Below are positions 1 through 8,470 of a stretch of 34,030 nt of DNA, one piece after another. Positions within the stretch are counted from its first letter, which is position 1. Every line of letters begins with the position of its first letter. The notes below the pieces were generated by a model. It saw only the letters and a program-made list of their open reading frames with translations, did no database searches and was not told the DNA's origin. Source of the DNA: Acidovorax sp. CCYZU-2555 (GTDB lineage Bacteria > Pseudomonadota > Gammaproteobacteria > Burkholderiales > Burkholderiaceae_C); the NCBI RefSeq assembly GCF_018413525.1, contig NZ_JAHCDD010000066.1, forward strand, positions 1-34,030. The letters run 5' to 3'. A program made the translations under genes and the position numbers.

Positions 1-620
1 TGACGGTGTATGCGCTGCTGCGGCGCTTCCGCCCGGCGCGCGAGACCATGGACCTGCCCGAACAACAGCGCTTCGTGCCTGGCGACCCGCAGACCGACTT
101 GCTCAACCCGCGCCATGCCAGCGATACCGCCGTCGGTTACCTGATGGTGCCCGCGGTGCTGGTGCGACTGCTGCTGCCGTTCGCGACGCTGGTCTCCGTC
201 TATCTGTTCATGCGCGGCCACAACGAACCCGGCGGCGGCTTCATCGCCGGCCTGGTGTTCTCGGTGGCGCTGCTGCTGCAATACATCATTTCGGGCACGC
301 AGTGGGTCGAGGCCCACTTCGCGCTGTTCCCGCGCCGCTGGATCGCGGTCGGCCTGCTGCTCGCGCTGATGACCGGCTTCGGCTCCATCATCGCCGGCTA
401 CCCGTTCATGACCAGCCACAGTTTCCACTTCACATTGCCACTGGTGGGAGAGATCCACCTGGCCAGCGCCACCTTCTTCGACCTGGGCGTGTTCGTGCTG
501 GTCGTAGGTTCCACGATGTTGATACTGACGGCCATTGCCCACCAATCCGTACGCGGCCACCGCTATCATGCGCGCCTGCTCGATGACGACCAACTCGACG
601 AGAACGAGAGGGCCCACTGA
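1..620 (+). CDS. mrpA: Mrp/Pha-type Na+(K+)/H+ antiporter subunit A, C-terminal MrpB-like part (partial)
   Basis: This is the 3' end of a gene cut by the left window edge; the reading frame is open from base 3. The roughly 205 visible residues hold a charged linker ([14 protein letters not shown]) followed by an MnhB/MrpB-type membrane domain with the family signature [14 protein letters not shown] and about four membrane segments. A B domain continuous with upstream sequence rather than starting at its own ATG is the arrangement of group-2 Mrp (PhaAB) systems, where A and B are fused. The internal GTG at base 6 is not a convincing start. Its TGA overlaps the ATG of subunit C (TGATG), so it is translationally coupled. 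Role: part of the inner-membrane multisubunit antiporter that expels Na+ or K+ in exchange for protons. The fused state is inferred because the A part lies outside the window. Confidence 0.88.
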   Translation, partial: TVYALLRRFRPARETMDLPEQQRFVPGDPQTDLLNPRHASDTAVGYLMVPAVLVRLLLPFATLVSVYLFMRGHNEPGGGFIAGLVFSVALLLQYIISGTQWVEAHFALFPRRWIAVGLLLALMTGFGSIIAGYPFMTSHSFHFTLPLVGEIHLASATFFDLGVFVLVVGSTMLILTAIAHQSVRGHRYHARLLDDDQLDENERAH

Positions 621-985
621 TGGAACTCGTACTTGCCATTGCGATTGGCGTTCTCACCGGTTCGGGCGTCTGGCTGCTGCTGCGCCCGCGAACCTACCAG
701 GTCATCATGGGCCTGTCGCTGATGGCCTATGCCGTCAATCTGTTCATCTTCAGCATGGGCCGCCAGGGCCTGGCCATCGACAAGGAGCCGGTGCTCAAGC
801 CCGGCATCGCCCAGGATCTGGTGAACTACGCCGATCCCATGCCCCAGGCGTTGGTGCTCACGGCCATCGTGATCGGCTTTGCCTCGACCGCGCTGTTCCT
901 CGTGGTGCTGCTCGCTTCGCGCGGCACCGCGGGCAACGACCATGTGGACGGCGTGCATTCGCGTGACGTGCAGGAGATGCCATGA
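620..985 (+). CDS. mrpC: Na+/H+ antiporter subunit C (MrpC/MnhC/PhaC)
   Basis: A 121-residue NuoK-like protein with three predicted membrane helices: an N-terminal segment (LVLAIAIGVLTGSGVWLLL), a middle segment around MGLSLMAYAVNLFIFSMG, and a C-terminal segment around ALVLTAIVIGFASTALFLVVLL. The motif DPMPQALVLTAIVI is diagnostic for MrpC, the homologue of complex I subunit NuoK. Length is normal for the family (about 110-125). The start ATG overlaps the stop of the previous gene and its own TGA overlaps the ATG of subunit D (ATGA at 982-985), so the chain is translationally coupled. It works in the inner membrane within the hetero-oligomeric Mrp complex. Confidence is high. Confidence 0.93.
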   Translation: MELVLAIAIGVLTGSGVWLLLRPRTYQVIMGLSLMAYAVNLFIFSMGRQGLAIDKEPVLKPGIAQDLVNYADPMPQALVLTAIVIGFASTALFLVVLLASRGTAGNDHVDGVHSRDVQEMP

Positions 986-2676
986 CGGACATCGCGAGCC
1001 TGCTCATGCCGCACCTGATGCTGGCCCCGATTGCGCTGCCCATGCTCACGGCGGCGCTGATGCTGCTGATGCGCGAAGAGCACCAGCGTCTCAAGCTGGG
1101 CCTCAATATCCTGTCGACCCTGGTCGGTCTGGTGATCGCCATTTCCCTGCTCGGCTGGACCGACCAGGCCGGCGCGCCCGTGACCATGGGCGTGTACCTG
1201 CCGGGCAACTGGCCTGCGCCGTTCGGCATTTCGCTGGCGCTGGACCGGCTGTCGGCGCTGATGCTGGTCACGACCAGCATCGTGGCGCTGTCGTCCATCG
1301 TCTTTGCCGCGGCGCGCTGGCACCGTGCGGGCGTGCACTTCCACCCGCTGTTCCAGTTCCAGCTGATGGGGCTCTCGGGCGCGTTTCTCACGGCCGATCT
1401 GTTCAATCTATTCGTGTTCTTCGAGATCACGCTCGCTGCCTCCTACGGCCTGCTGCTGCACGGCTCGGGGCGCGCGCGCATCCAGTCGGGCCTGCACTAC
1501 ATCGCGATCAACCTGGCGGCGTCGTCGCTGCTGCTGATCGGCGTGTCCATGCTCTACGGCATCACGGGCACGCTCAACATGGCCGACCTGGCGAGCGCCA
1601 TTCCGCATGTCGACGCCGCCGATCGCGGACTGCTGCACGCGGCCGCGTCCATTCTGGCCATGGCTTTCCTGATCAAGGCCGCGATGTGGCCGCTGAACTT
1701 CTGGCTGGTGCCCGCCTACAGCGCGGCCACCGCGCCCGTGGGCGCGCTGTTCGCAATGATGACCAAGCTGGGCGTCTACACGGTGCTGCGTTTGTGGACC
1801 CTGATGTTCAGCAGCCAGGCCGGCGACTCCGCGCTGTTCGGCAGCGCCTGGCTGATGTGCGGCGGCATGCTGACCATGGTCTTCGGCGCCATAGGCATGC
1901 TGGGCTCGCAGCGGCTGACCAATCTTGCGGGCTACGCCGCCATTCTTTCGTCGGGCACCCTGCTCGCGGCAACGGGCTTCGGCCAGAACCTGCTGACGGC
2001 CGGCGTGCTTTACTACCTGCCCAGCTCGACGCTGGCCGTGGCCGCGCTGTTCCTGCTCGCCGACCTGATAGACCGCTGGCGCAATGCGGGCGCGCGCACC
2101 GCACCCTATGAAGACGACGAAGCGCCGTTCCTCAATGCCGAGTTGGTGCCCACCACCGGACTGAATCTTGACGAAGACGAGGAAGTGCTGATCGGCCGTG
2201 TCATCCCCGCGGCCGCGGCTTTCCTGGGCCTGGCGTTCATGGTCTGCACGCTGGTGATCTCGGGCCTGCCGCCGCTGTCGGGCTTTGTCGGCAAGATCGC
2301 CATGCTCAATGCCTTGCTCAACCCGCTGGGCGTGGGAACGTCCGCGGGCTACCAGCCCGGCATCTGGGGCTGGACGCTGCTGACGCTGCTTATCGGCACG
2401 GGCCTGGTCGGCTCGATCGCGCTGATTCGCGTGGGCATGCGCCATTTCTGGGCCAGCCATGACCGCAACACGCCGCAGCTGCGCGTGGCCGAAGGCCTGC
2501 CCATCGCCGCGCTGCTGCTGTGCTGCGTGGCAATGACGGTGCAAGCCGGCCCCGTGATGCGCTACATGCAGAACGCGGCCGATGCGCTGCATTCGCCCGG
2601 CACCTACATTCACGGCGTGCTGACGCAGGCGCCCGTGCCCAACCCCGCACCCATTCTTTCCCAGGAGCAGCCATGA
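982..2676 (+). CDS. mrpD: Na+/H+ antiporter subunit D (MrpD/MnhD/PhaD)
   Basis: A 564-residue polytopic membrane protein of the proton-translocating NuoL/M/N (Proton_antipo_M) family. The conserved TM5 glutamate is seen as E148 in FNLFVFFEIT, and the TM7 lysine as K232 in AFLIKAAMWPLNFW, followed by the ATAPVGALFAMMTKLGVYT block with K262. These residues form the proton path in the family. An acidic cytoplasmic insertion (about residues 372-395, rich in D and E) is typical of the longer proteobacterial PhaD proteins. It overlaps subunit C upstream by four bases (ATGA) and subunit E downstream (ATG at 2673). It is expected to be the main proton-translocating subunit together with MrpA. Confidence 0.94.
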   Translation: MTDIASLLMPHLMLAPIALPMLTAALMLLMREEHQRLKLGLNILSTLVGLVIAISLLGWTDQAGAPVTMGVYLPGNWPAPFGISLALDRLSALMLVTTSIVALSSIVFAAARWHRAGVHFHPLFQFQLMGLSGAFLTADLFNLFVFFEITLAASYGLLLHGSGRARIQSGLHYIAINLAASSLLLIGVSMLYGITGTLNMADLASAIPHVDAADRGLLHAAASILAMAFLIKAAMWPLNFWLVPAYSAATAPVGALFAMMTKLGVYTVLRLWTLMFSSQAGDSALFGSAWLMCGGMLTMVFGAIGMLGSQRLTNLAGYAAILSSGTLLAATGFGQNLLTAGVLYYLPSSTLAVAALFLLADLIDRWRNAGARTAPYEDDEAPFLNAELVPTTGLNLDEDEEVLIGRVIPAAAAFLGLAFMVCTLVISGLPPLSGFVGKIAMLNALLNPLGVGTSAGYQPGIWGWTLLTLLIGTGLVGSIALIRVGMRHFWASHDRNTPQLRVAEGLPIAALLLCCVAMTVQAGPVMRYMQNAADALHSPGTYIHGVLTQAPVPNPAPILSQEQP

Positions 2677-3161
2677 AACACCTGCTGCCCGCGCCACTGC
2701 TTTCGGTGGCACTGTTTCTTCTCTGGCTGCTGCTCAACCAGTCGCTGGGCGCCGGCCATATGCTGCTGGGCGCCATCCTGGGGCTGGCGATTCCCGTGCT
2801 GCTGCGCGGCCTGCGGCCTTTGCCGGTGCACATCCGCCACCCGCTGACCATTTTGCGGCTGGCGTTCACCGTGGTCTACGACACCTCGGTGTCCAATCTG
2901 ACCGTGGTGCGTTTTCTGCTGTTTCCGTCGTACCGCAAACATGGCGCCGATTTCGTGCACATTCCGCTCGAGCTGCGCGACCCGAACGCGCTGGCGGTGC
3001 TGGCGATGATCGTCTGCATCACGCCCGGAACCTCCTGGGCCGAGCTGTCGCGCGATCGCTCCGTATTGCTTTTGCATGCACTCGAAGTCGATGACGCCCA
3101 GGAAATCATCGACCACATCAAGACCCGCTACGAGCGCCCCCTGATGGAGATTTTTGAATGA
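2673..3161 (+). CDS. mrpE: Na+/H+ antiporter subunit E (MrpE/MnhE/PhaE)
   Basis: A 162-residue MNHE-family protein. It has an N-terminal pair of membrane segments (LLSVALFLLWLLLNQSLG and GHMLLGAILGLAIPVLL) and the conserved C-terminal part with ITPGTSWAELSRDRSVLLLHALEVDD, close to the family pattern TPGT...D...L.VH.L. An in-frame start further upstream exists, but the ATG at 2673 overlaps the stop of subunit D, is preceded by CCAGGAGCAGCC, and gives the normal family length. The TGA overlaps the ATG of subunit F (TGATG-type overlap at 3158-3161). It is an accessory, assembly-critical inner-membrane subunit of the antiporter. Confidence 0.92.
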   Translation: MKHLLPAPLLSVALFLLWLLLNQSLGAGHMLLGAILGLAIPVLLRGLRPLPVHIRHPLTILRLAFTVVYDTSVSNLTVVRFLLFPSYRKHGADFVHIPLELRDPNALAVLAMIVCITPGTSWAELSRDRSVLLLHALEVDDAQEIIDHIKTRYERPLMEIFE

Positions 3162-3436
3162 GCCCGTATTTCGTCTGGGCGCTTTCCCTGGCGCTGTTTC
3201 TGCTGGTCGCGGCCATGGCCTGCGCGCTGTTTCGCCTGCTCAAGGGCCCGGCGGCCCAGGACCGCGTGCTCGCGCTCGACTGCATGTACACCATAGGCAT
3301 GCTGGCCATGCTGGTGCTGGGCATCATGTACAGCAGCACCGATTACTTCGAGGCCGCGCTGCTGATCGCGCTGTTCGGCTGCATCAGCTCCACGGCCATG
3401 GCCAAGTTCCTGCTGCGCGGAGAAGTCATCGAATGA
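3158..3436 (+). CDS. mrpF: Na+/H+ antiporter subunit F (MrpF/MnhF/PhaF)
   Basis: A 92-residue protein with three membrane helices and the MrpF signature RLLKGPAAQDRVLALD. A conserved acidic residue lies in the second helix region (ALDCMYTIGMLAMLVLGI), and the ending LFGCISSTAMAKFLLRGEVIE matches the typical family end. It starts inside the stop of subunit E and ends inside the start of subunit G (ATGA at 3433-3436). The family belongs to the small core subunits of the inner-membrane cation/proton antiporter. Length and motifs are standard and nothing is unusual. Confidence 0.92.
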   Translation: MSPYFVWALSLALFLLVAAMACALFRLLKGPAAQDRVLALDCMYTIGMLAMLVLGIMYSSTDYFEAALLIALFGCISSTAMAKFLLRGEVIE

Positions 3437-3819
3437 ACGAAGTGATGATTCCGCTCTGGGCCCAGGCCATCGTCGGCTTTCTGGTGATTGCGGGCGCGCT
3501 GCTCGCGCTGCTGGGCGCGCTCGGACTGGTGCGGCTCAAGAGCTATTTCGAACGCGTGCACTCGCCATCCATCATCGCCACGCTGGCCTGCTGGTGCATC
3601 ATGCATGCCACGGTGCTGTTCTTCTCGGTGATGGAGCAGCGCCTGGCGCTGCACGCGCTGCTGATCGCGGTGTTCATTTCGGTGACCGTGCCCATCACGA
3701 CGATTTTCCTGATGCGCGCCGCGCTGTTTCGCGCACGCCGCACGGGCCAGAACGTGCCGCCGGCCGTGAGCCGCGTGGTCTCCAGCGACCCGGCCGACGA
3801 CGTCGACAACCGGTACTGA
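3433..3819 (+). CDS. mrpG: Na+/H+ antiporter subunit G (MrpG/MnhG/PhaG)
   Basis: A 128-residue MrpG protein. The family hallmark is GALLALLGALGLVRLKSYFERVHSPS, close to the consensus G..G..R..D...R.H........G, followed by a helix (LACWCIMHATVLFFSV) and the conserved end block AVFISVTVPITTIFLMRAALFR. The start ATG at 3433 overlaps the stop of subunit F. The charged tail of about 25 residues (VVSSDPADDVDNRY) is a little longer than in the Bacillus protein. It is the last subunit of the antiporter operon; crcB follows after 18 bases and may be cotranscribed. Confidence 0.92.
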   Translation: MNEVMIPLWAQAIVGFLVIAGALLALLGALGLVRLKSYFERVHSPSIIATLACWCIMHATVLFFSVMEQRLALHALLIAVFISVTVPITTIFLMRAALFRARRTGQNVPPAVSRVVSSDPADDVDNRY

Positions 3820-3837
3820 GTCCGCCTCCCTGCGGCC

Positions 3838-4221
3838 ATGCTGCCTGTTCTTGCAATCTGTATTGGCGCCTGCCTGGGCGCCCTCGCCCGCTGGCGTCTG
3901 GGCCTGTGGCTCAGCACGCCGCATGGCCTGCCCTGGGGCACGCTGGCCGCGAACATCGTCGGCGGCTATCTGATCGGTGTCTGCGTGGCGGCCTTCGATG
4001 CGCTGCCGCACCTGGACCCGGCCTGGCGGCTGGCACTGGTCACCGGGTTTCTCGGCGCCCTCACCACTTTCTCGAGTTTTTCAGCCGAAGTCGTCGGCAT
4101 GCTGCAGCACCAGCGCTATGGCCCGGCACTGGGCTGGACCAGCTTGCATGTACTGGGCTCGCTGGCGATGACCGTGGCCGGCATGGCCAGCGTCCATGCG
4201 CTCTGGACGCGCGCGCAATGA
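3838..4221 (+). CDS. crcB: Fluoride ion channel CrcB/Fluc
   Basis: A 127-residue four-helix membrane protein of the CrcB/Fluc family, which works as a dual-topology dimer exporting fluoride passively across the inner membrane. Visible signatures are GACLGALARW near the N terminus, WGTLAANIVGGYLIG in helix 2 (the conserved Asn of the polar track), and TGFLGALTTFSSFSAE in helix 3, with the central Na+-binding region and the pore phenylalanines. Only 18 bases separate it from mrpG, so no fluoride riboswitch fits directly upstream; expression probably follows the antiporter operon. No clear Shine-Dalgarno is seen before the ATG. Family assignment is firm. Confidence 0.93.
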   Translation: MLPVLAICIGACLGALARWRLGLWLSTPHGLPWGTLAANIVGGYLIGVCVAAFDALPHLDPAWRLALVTGFLGALTTFSSFSAEVVGMLQHQRYGPALGWTSLHVLGSLAMTVAGMASVHALWTRAQ

Positions 4222-4350
4222 TTGCTGCCGCCAGCCAAAAGCTATGACTTTGTGAGCGTATAGTGGATTCAGCGGCGGTGCACGGCACGCCCGCTGCGTT
4301 TGGATCGTGGTGTCAGGCGCCACATGCGCTTTTTACTTTGTCGAGGCTAC

Positions 4351-5226
4351 ATGGAAATCTCCCATCCCCTGTCTGAAACCGACCTCGCCGACGGCTGGGG
4401 CCAATTGCACGACCAGGCGCACAACGGTGCAGTCCTGCAGCCCAACTCCCACCGCCTGGCGTTTGCCGACCCTGAATTCATGTTCCGGCGCGAAACGCGC
4501 GGCATACGCATGCAGCTCGAGCTGCTCAAGCCCGATATCGCCCAGCGCGAACGCGGCATAGAACACACGGTCGTGGTGTACGGCAGCGCGCGCTTCGTCG
4601 ACCCCGAACAGGCCGCAAGCCAGCTCGCAGACGCCCAGGCCAGTGGCGACGCCGAACGCATTGGCGTTGCCCAGCAGGCCGTGCGCAATGCCCAGCGCTA
4701 CGACCAGGCGCGCCAGTTCGCGCGCATCGTCGCCACCGACAGCCTCAAGCAGGCGCCGCAGGAGCGGCTGTACATCTGCACCGGCGGCGGCCCGGGCATC
4801 ATGGAAGCCGCGAACCGCGGCGCCCACGATGTCGGCGTGGACAACATCGGCTTGAACATCGCCCTGCCCCATGAGCAGAACGGCAACCGCTTCATCACGC
4901 CCGATCTGAGCTTCAAGTTCCACTACTTCGCGCTGCGCAAGATGCACTTCGTGATGCGCGCCAAGGCGCTGGTCGCCTTCCCCGGCGGCTTCGGCACGCT
5001 CGACGAGCTGTTCGAAGTGCTGACGCTGGTGCAGACCAGCAAGAGCCGGCCCGTGCCCGTGATCCTGTTCGGCAGCGAGTTCTGGAAGAAGCTGATCAAT
5101 TTCGAACTGCTGATCGAGGAAGGCACGATCTCGCGCAAGGATCTGGCCCTGTTCCACTACACCGACGACCCGGCCGAAGCCTGGGCGCTGATCAAGAAGC
5201 ACTACGAGATTGGCGAAAAGGCCTGA
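4351..5226 (+). CDS. LOG family (TIGR00730-type) Rossmann protein, long form
   Basis: A 291-residue member of the LOG family, formerly called lysine decarboxylase-like. Well-studied members hydrolyse nucleoside 5'-monophosphates (cytokinin riboside monophosphates in plants and some bacteria), releasing base and ribose 5-phosphate. The two family motifs are present: GGGPGIMEAANRGA at residues 145-158 and PGGFGTLDE at 211-219. The N-terminal extension of about 70 residues and the insertion around residues 85-140 mark the long bacterial subgroup. The start at 4351 was chosen because GAGG lies five bases upstream; in-frame starts at 4300 and 4324 have no ribosome-binding site. A -10-like TATAGT sits at 4259-4264 in the 129-base upstream gap, without a good -35. 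The substrate in this organism is unknown. Confidence 0.85.
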   Translation: MEISHPLSETDLADGWGQLHDQAHNGAVLQPNSHRLAFADPEFMFRRETRGIRMQLELLKPDIAQRERGIEHTVVVYGSARFVDPEQAASQLADAQASGDAERIGVAQQAVRNAQRYDQARQFARIVATDSLKQAPQERLYICTGGGPGIMEAANRGAHDVGVDNIGLNIALPHEQNGNRFITPDLSFKFHYFALRKMHFVMRAKALVAFPGGFGTLDELFEVLTLVQTSKSRPVPVILFGSEFWKKLINFELLIEEGTISRKDLALFHYTDDPAEAWALIKKHYEIGEKA

Positions 5227-5284
5227 GGGCGATCAGGCGGGCCGCTGCGCAGCGACCGTCAGCGGCGCAGCCTCAAAATACCGG

Positions 5285-5535
5285 CCCTTCGACAAGCTCA
5301 GGGCGAACGGGTACAAACCGTTCGTGGTGAGCCTGCCTTGCCGGCCGCGTCGCACCATGAACGCCCCGTCCTCATGACTTGAGCGCAGGCCGTTCACCCT
5401 TCGACAAGCTCAGGGCGAACGGGTATAGACCGTTCGTGGTGAGCCTGTCGAACCATGAACGGCCTGTCCTCATGACTTGAGCGCAGGCGGTTCACCCTTC
5501 GACGCGGCCAGCGAGGCAGGCTCAGGGCGAACGGG
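5285..5535. repeat. Tandem palindromic intergenic repeat (two full copies, one half copy)
   Basis: The 369-base gap between convergent genes (5227-5595) is filled by a repeat. Its left arm is CCCTTCGACAAGCTCAGGG running into CGAACGG; its right arm is CCGTTCGTGGTGAGCCTG running into TCGAA, and the arms form an imperfect inverted pair. Copies: arms at 5285-5310 and 5318-5335 (right arm interrupted); arms at 5397-5422 and 5430-5452; and a lone, interrupted left arm at 5495-5535. The stretch between copies (5355-5400 and 5453-5498) is also duplicated, so the array is tandem. I recognise this TTCGACAAGCTCA palindrome as a dispersed intergenic repeat in many proteobacteria. Placed between two convergent genes, it may also act as a transcription end. 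A further hairpin (GCCGCTG 5241-5247 with CAGCGGC 5260-5266) precedes it. Confidence 0.85.
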
Positions 5536-5595
5536 GATTTTGAAGCCCGCTGTTTCTTCTTAACGCCTGGCGAGAACACGCCTCGCTCAAATAGC

Positions 5596-6804
5596 TCAAG
5601 GCGGCGGCAACTGCGCCACCTTTTTCTCAGGCTCGATATGCTCGGGCGTACCCATGCGCCAGGCCGCGCGCACGCCGCAGCATACGCCCGCGCCCACGGT
5701 CCAGAACAGCGCCGAGATACCGATCACGCCGCCGGCCGCGCCGAACAGCATGGGCATGGCCACGCTCGAGGCGTTGATCACCATCAGCCGCAGTCCCAGC
5801 GCTTCGCCCTGGCGGTGCTGGGGCGTGATCTGGTGCAGCATGCTCATCACCATGGGCTGCACCGAGCCCAGCGAAAAGCCCAGCAGCACCGAGCACACGC
5901 CCATGGTCAGCGGGCTTTCCATGAACGGGTAGACCACGAAGATGCAGGCCGTGGCCGCCATCGCGATGGCGATCACCGCGCCTTCGCGCAAGCGGTCGGC
6001 GACCAGCGGCATCAGCAGCCGGATCGCGGCCGCGGCGACGGCGAACATGCCCAGCAGCGTGCCTATGACCGAAGCGCTCATGCCGCGTTCGTGGCCCAGC
6101 AGCGGCAGCACGAAAGTGTGCACGTCCCAGCTCGCCGACTGCACCCAGTTGACGATCAGCACGGTGCGAAACGCGGGGTCGTTGAGCAGGTCCCAGGCGC
6201 GCTGGCCGCTGACCGGCGCGGGCGCGGGCGCGCGCGGCGTTTCCTCGGTCTTGCGTATCCAGAACCAGGCGACGATGGGGCTCAGCGCCAACAGGCCGAA
6301 AGCCACGCGGTAGCCCGACAGGGGGCTGTCGCCGAACGTCGCATGGTCGATCATCAGGCCCGTGAAGAACGGCCCGACGAAGTTGGCGAATGCCGGGCCT
6401 ATGGCCAGCCAGCTGAAGACTTTCTTCAGCTGCGACGGATCGTGCGCGGCACGCCCCACATGGCGCTGCACGGTGATCACGACAATGCCCGAGCCGCCGC
6501 CCGTGCACAGCGCCGCGAAGCACAGCACCGGAAAGGTCGGCAGCAACATCGCCGCCGCGCAGCCTATGCTGGCCATCAGCATGCCGATGAAGAACGGCCG
6601 ACGCAGCCCATGGCGGTCGGCAAAGCGGCCCGCAGGCAAGGCGAGAAACACCTGGGTCAGCGCGAACAGCGCCAGCAGCACGCCGACCGCGGGCGCGCTG
6701 TAACCTTGCTTGAGTGCGAGCAGCGGCGCGGCCAGGCGCACGCCGGCCATGGTGGCGTGCACCAGAACCTGCGACCCTATGACCTTGAACAGCGCCGCGT
6801 TCAT
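5596..6804 (-). CDS. MFS transporter, substrate unknown
   Basis: A 402-residue major facilitator with about twelve predicted helices. The loop 2-3 motif is visible as AGRFADRHGLRRPFF, close to the MFS signature G..aDr.Grr. A central cytoplasmic loop (about residues 195-215, with RKTEETPRAPAPAPVSG) separates the two six-helix halves. The start is the ATG at 6804, which overlaps the TGA of rmuC upstream (ATGA), so the two are translationally coupled; longer open sequence upstream is only the other frame of rmuC. The domain organisation does not identify the cargo, and coupling with rmuC is not informative about it. The gene ends before the palindromic repeat region. Confidence 0.85.
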   Translation of the reverse strand: MNAALFKVIGSQVLVHATMAGVRLAAPLLALKQGYSAPAVGVLLALFALTQVFLALPAGRFADRHGLRRPFFIGMLMASIGCAAAMLLPTFPVLCFAALCTGGGSGIVVITVQRHVGRAAHDPSQLKKVFSWLAIGPAFANFVGPFFTGLMIDHATFGDSPLSGYRVAFGLLALSPIVAWFWIRKTEETPRAPAPAPVSGQRAWDLLNDPAFRTVLIVNWVQSASWDVHTFVLPLLGHERGMSASVIGTLLGMFAVAAAAIRLLMPLVADRLREGAVIAIAMAATACIFVVYPFMESPLTMGVCSVLLGFSLGSVQPMVMSMLHQITPQHRQGEALGLRLMVINASSVAMPMLFGAAGGVIGISALFWTVGAGVCCGVRAAWRMGTPEHIEPEKKVAQLPPP

Positions 6805-8411
6805 TGCGCGCCTCCCGTCTGGTCGCTGTCGGCGTCGGCGTCGAGATCGTCGGCATCGGGCAGGCCCAGCACCGCGATGGTCGGGGTCACGGCCGCGGCG
6901 CCCAAGGGCAGATCCTGCACATCGCGCAGCTTGCGCTGGATGGCGCGCGTGCGCACGCCCACTTCGTCGAACTTGCGCGCCGCCGCATCGATCGATTTCT
7001 TCGTCGCCGCGACCACTTCGCCGAACTTGGCGAACTCGGTCTTGACCGCGCCCAGCAGGCCCCAGACTTCCGACGAGCGCTGCTCTATGGCCAGCGTCTT
7101 GAAGCCCATCTGCAGGCTGTTGAGCATGGCCGCGAGATTGGCCGGGCCGGTGATCATCACGCGGCAGTCGTTCTGGATGGCTTCGACCAGGCCGGGGCGG
7201 CGCATGACTTCGGCGAACAGGCCTTCGGTGGGCAGATAAAGAATCGCGAAATCGGTGGTGTGCGGCGGCGACACGTACTTGGCGTAGATCTTCTTCGCCT
7301 CGAACTTGATCGAGGCCTCGAACGCCAGGCCCGCGCTCTGTATCAGCGCCTTGTCGGCCGCGTCCTGGGCGTCCATCAGCCGCTGGTAATGCTCGACCGG
7401 GTACTTGGCATCGATGGGCAGCCACACCGGCTGGTCGTCGGCCTGGCCCGGCAGGCGGATCGCGAACTCGACCAGCTCGTCGCTGCCCGGCACGGTCTTG
7501 ACGTTGCGCGCGTACTGCGCGGGCGTGAGCACGTTCTCTATGATCGCGCCCAGCTGCATTTCGCCCCAGGTGCCGCGCGATTTCACATTGGTCATCACGC
7601 GCTTGAGATCGCCCACGCTGCCGGCCAGCGTCTGCATTTCGCCCAGGCCCTTGTGCACCTGTTCGAGCCGGTCGCTGACCAGCTTGAACGATTCGCCCAG
7701 GCGCTGCTCCAGCGTCGCATGCAGTTTCTCGTCGACGGTGCGGCGCATTTCCTCGAGCTTGGCGGAGTTGTCGGCCTGGATGGCCGCGAGCCGCTCGTTG
7801 AGCGCGCTGCGCAGTTGCTCGGCGCTGCTCTGGCTGCCCTGCACCAGGCCGCCGAGCTGCTGCGTCACCGCATCCTGCAGCACGCCGAACTGGTGGCGAA
7901 TCTGGTGGCCGTTGCCTTCGAGCTGGTCCTTGAGCGCGGTCGACATCGCCGTGAGCTGGCTTTGCACATCGCCCTTGAGCGAATCGAGCGTGCCGCGCGT
8001 GGCCTGCGACAACGCTTCGAAACGCTGCTGTATGCGCTGCTCGAACAGGCTGGTGCTGTCGGCCATCACCTGGCGTGAGCGCGTGCTTTCGCCCGTGAGC
8101 GCGGCCGTGGTCGCGGTCAGCTCGCGGCGGAAAGCGGTGAGCGCATCCGTGAGCACATCGCGCATGGCCTCGGCATCGACCCGTGCCTGGGCCTGCTGCG
8201 CGCGCAACTGCTGGCCCATGCTTTCGAGCGCGCCATCGTTGCGCGCAATCGCCAGCTGCGTGGCCTGCATGCCGCGCTCCAGCGCCTGCATCTGGGTCTG
8301 CAGATCGGCAAGATCTTCCGCACCGTTGTCCTGGCGCCGCAGCAAGGCCAGTATTTGCAAAACCACCACCAGCGCGAGGGCTGCGAGCAAGACAAGGGAT
8401 TCGAAAGACAA
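6801..8411 (-). CDS. rmuC: DNA recombination protein RmuC
   Basis: A 536-residue RmuC-family protein, which in E. coli limits recombination at inverted repeats and carries a predicted restriction-endonuclease-like fold. Layout: an N-terminal membrane anchor (residues 4-24, LVLLAALALVVVLQILAL), a long coiled coil (about 35-290, rich in Q, E, A and R), then the RmuC domain with WLPIDAKYPVEHYQRL, FAILYLPTEGLFAEV and GPANLAAMLNSLQMGF. The open frame begins with TTG at 8411 and no ATG or GTG precedes the anchor; the site lacks a strong Shine-Dalgarno, so the exact start is uncertain. It overlaps the following MFS gene by four bases. Between rmuC and the next gene (8412-8470) there is an imperfect hairpin around CAGATTATCTG but no clear promoter. 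Confidence 0.92.
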   Translation of the reverse strand: MSFESLVLLAALALVVVLQILALLRRQDNGAEDLADLQTQMQALERGMQATQLAIARNDGALESMGQQLRAQQAQARVDAEAMRDVLTDALTAFRRELTATTAALTGESTRSRQVMADSTSLFEQRIQQRFEALSQATRGTLDSLKGDVQSQLTAMSTALKDQLEGNGHQIRHQFGVLQDAVTQQLGGLVQGSQSSAEQLRSALNERLAAIQADNSAKLEEMRRTVDEKLHATLEQRLGESFKLVSDRLEQVHKGLGEMQTLAGSVGDLKRVMTNVKSRGTWGEMQLGAIIENVLTPAQYARNVKTVPGSDELVEFAIRLPGQADDQPVWLPIDAKYPVEHYQRLMDAQDAADKALIQSAGLAFEASIKFEAKKIYAKYVSPPHTTDFAILYLPTEGLFAEVMRRPGLVEAIQNDCRVMITGPANLAAMLNSLQMGFKTLAIEQRSSEVWGLLGAVKTEFAKFGEVVAATKKSIDAAARKFDEVGVRTRAIQRKLRDVQDLPLGAAAVTPTIAVLGLPDADDLDADADSDQTGGAQ

Positions 8412-8470
8412 AGTCGGTACTTCAAAAAAAGAGGGGCTGGGCGCAGATTATCTGCCCTCTGGGCGCCCCG

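Noticed and set aside
3820-3837. Fluoride riboswitch before crcB
   Set aside because: Only 18 bases separate mrpG and crcB, too few for the aptamer, and no such fold is seen in the end of mrpG.
8439-8457. Hairpin around CAGATTATCTG as terminator between the antiporter and rmuC
   Set aside because: The outer stem is bulged and the T-run on the minus strand lies about ten or more bases away; too weak to call.
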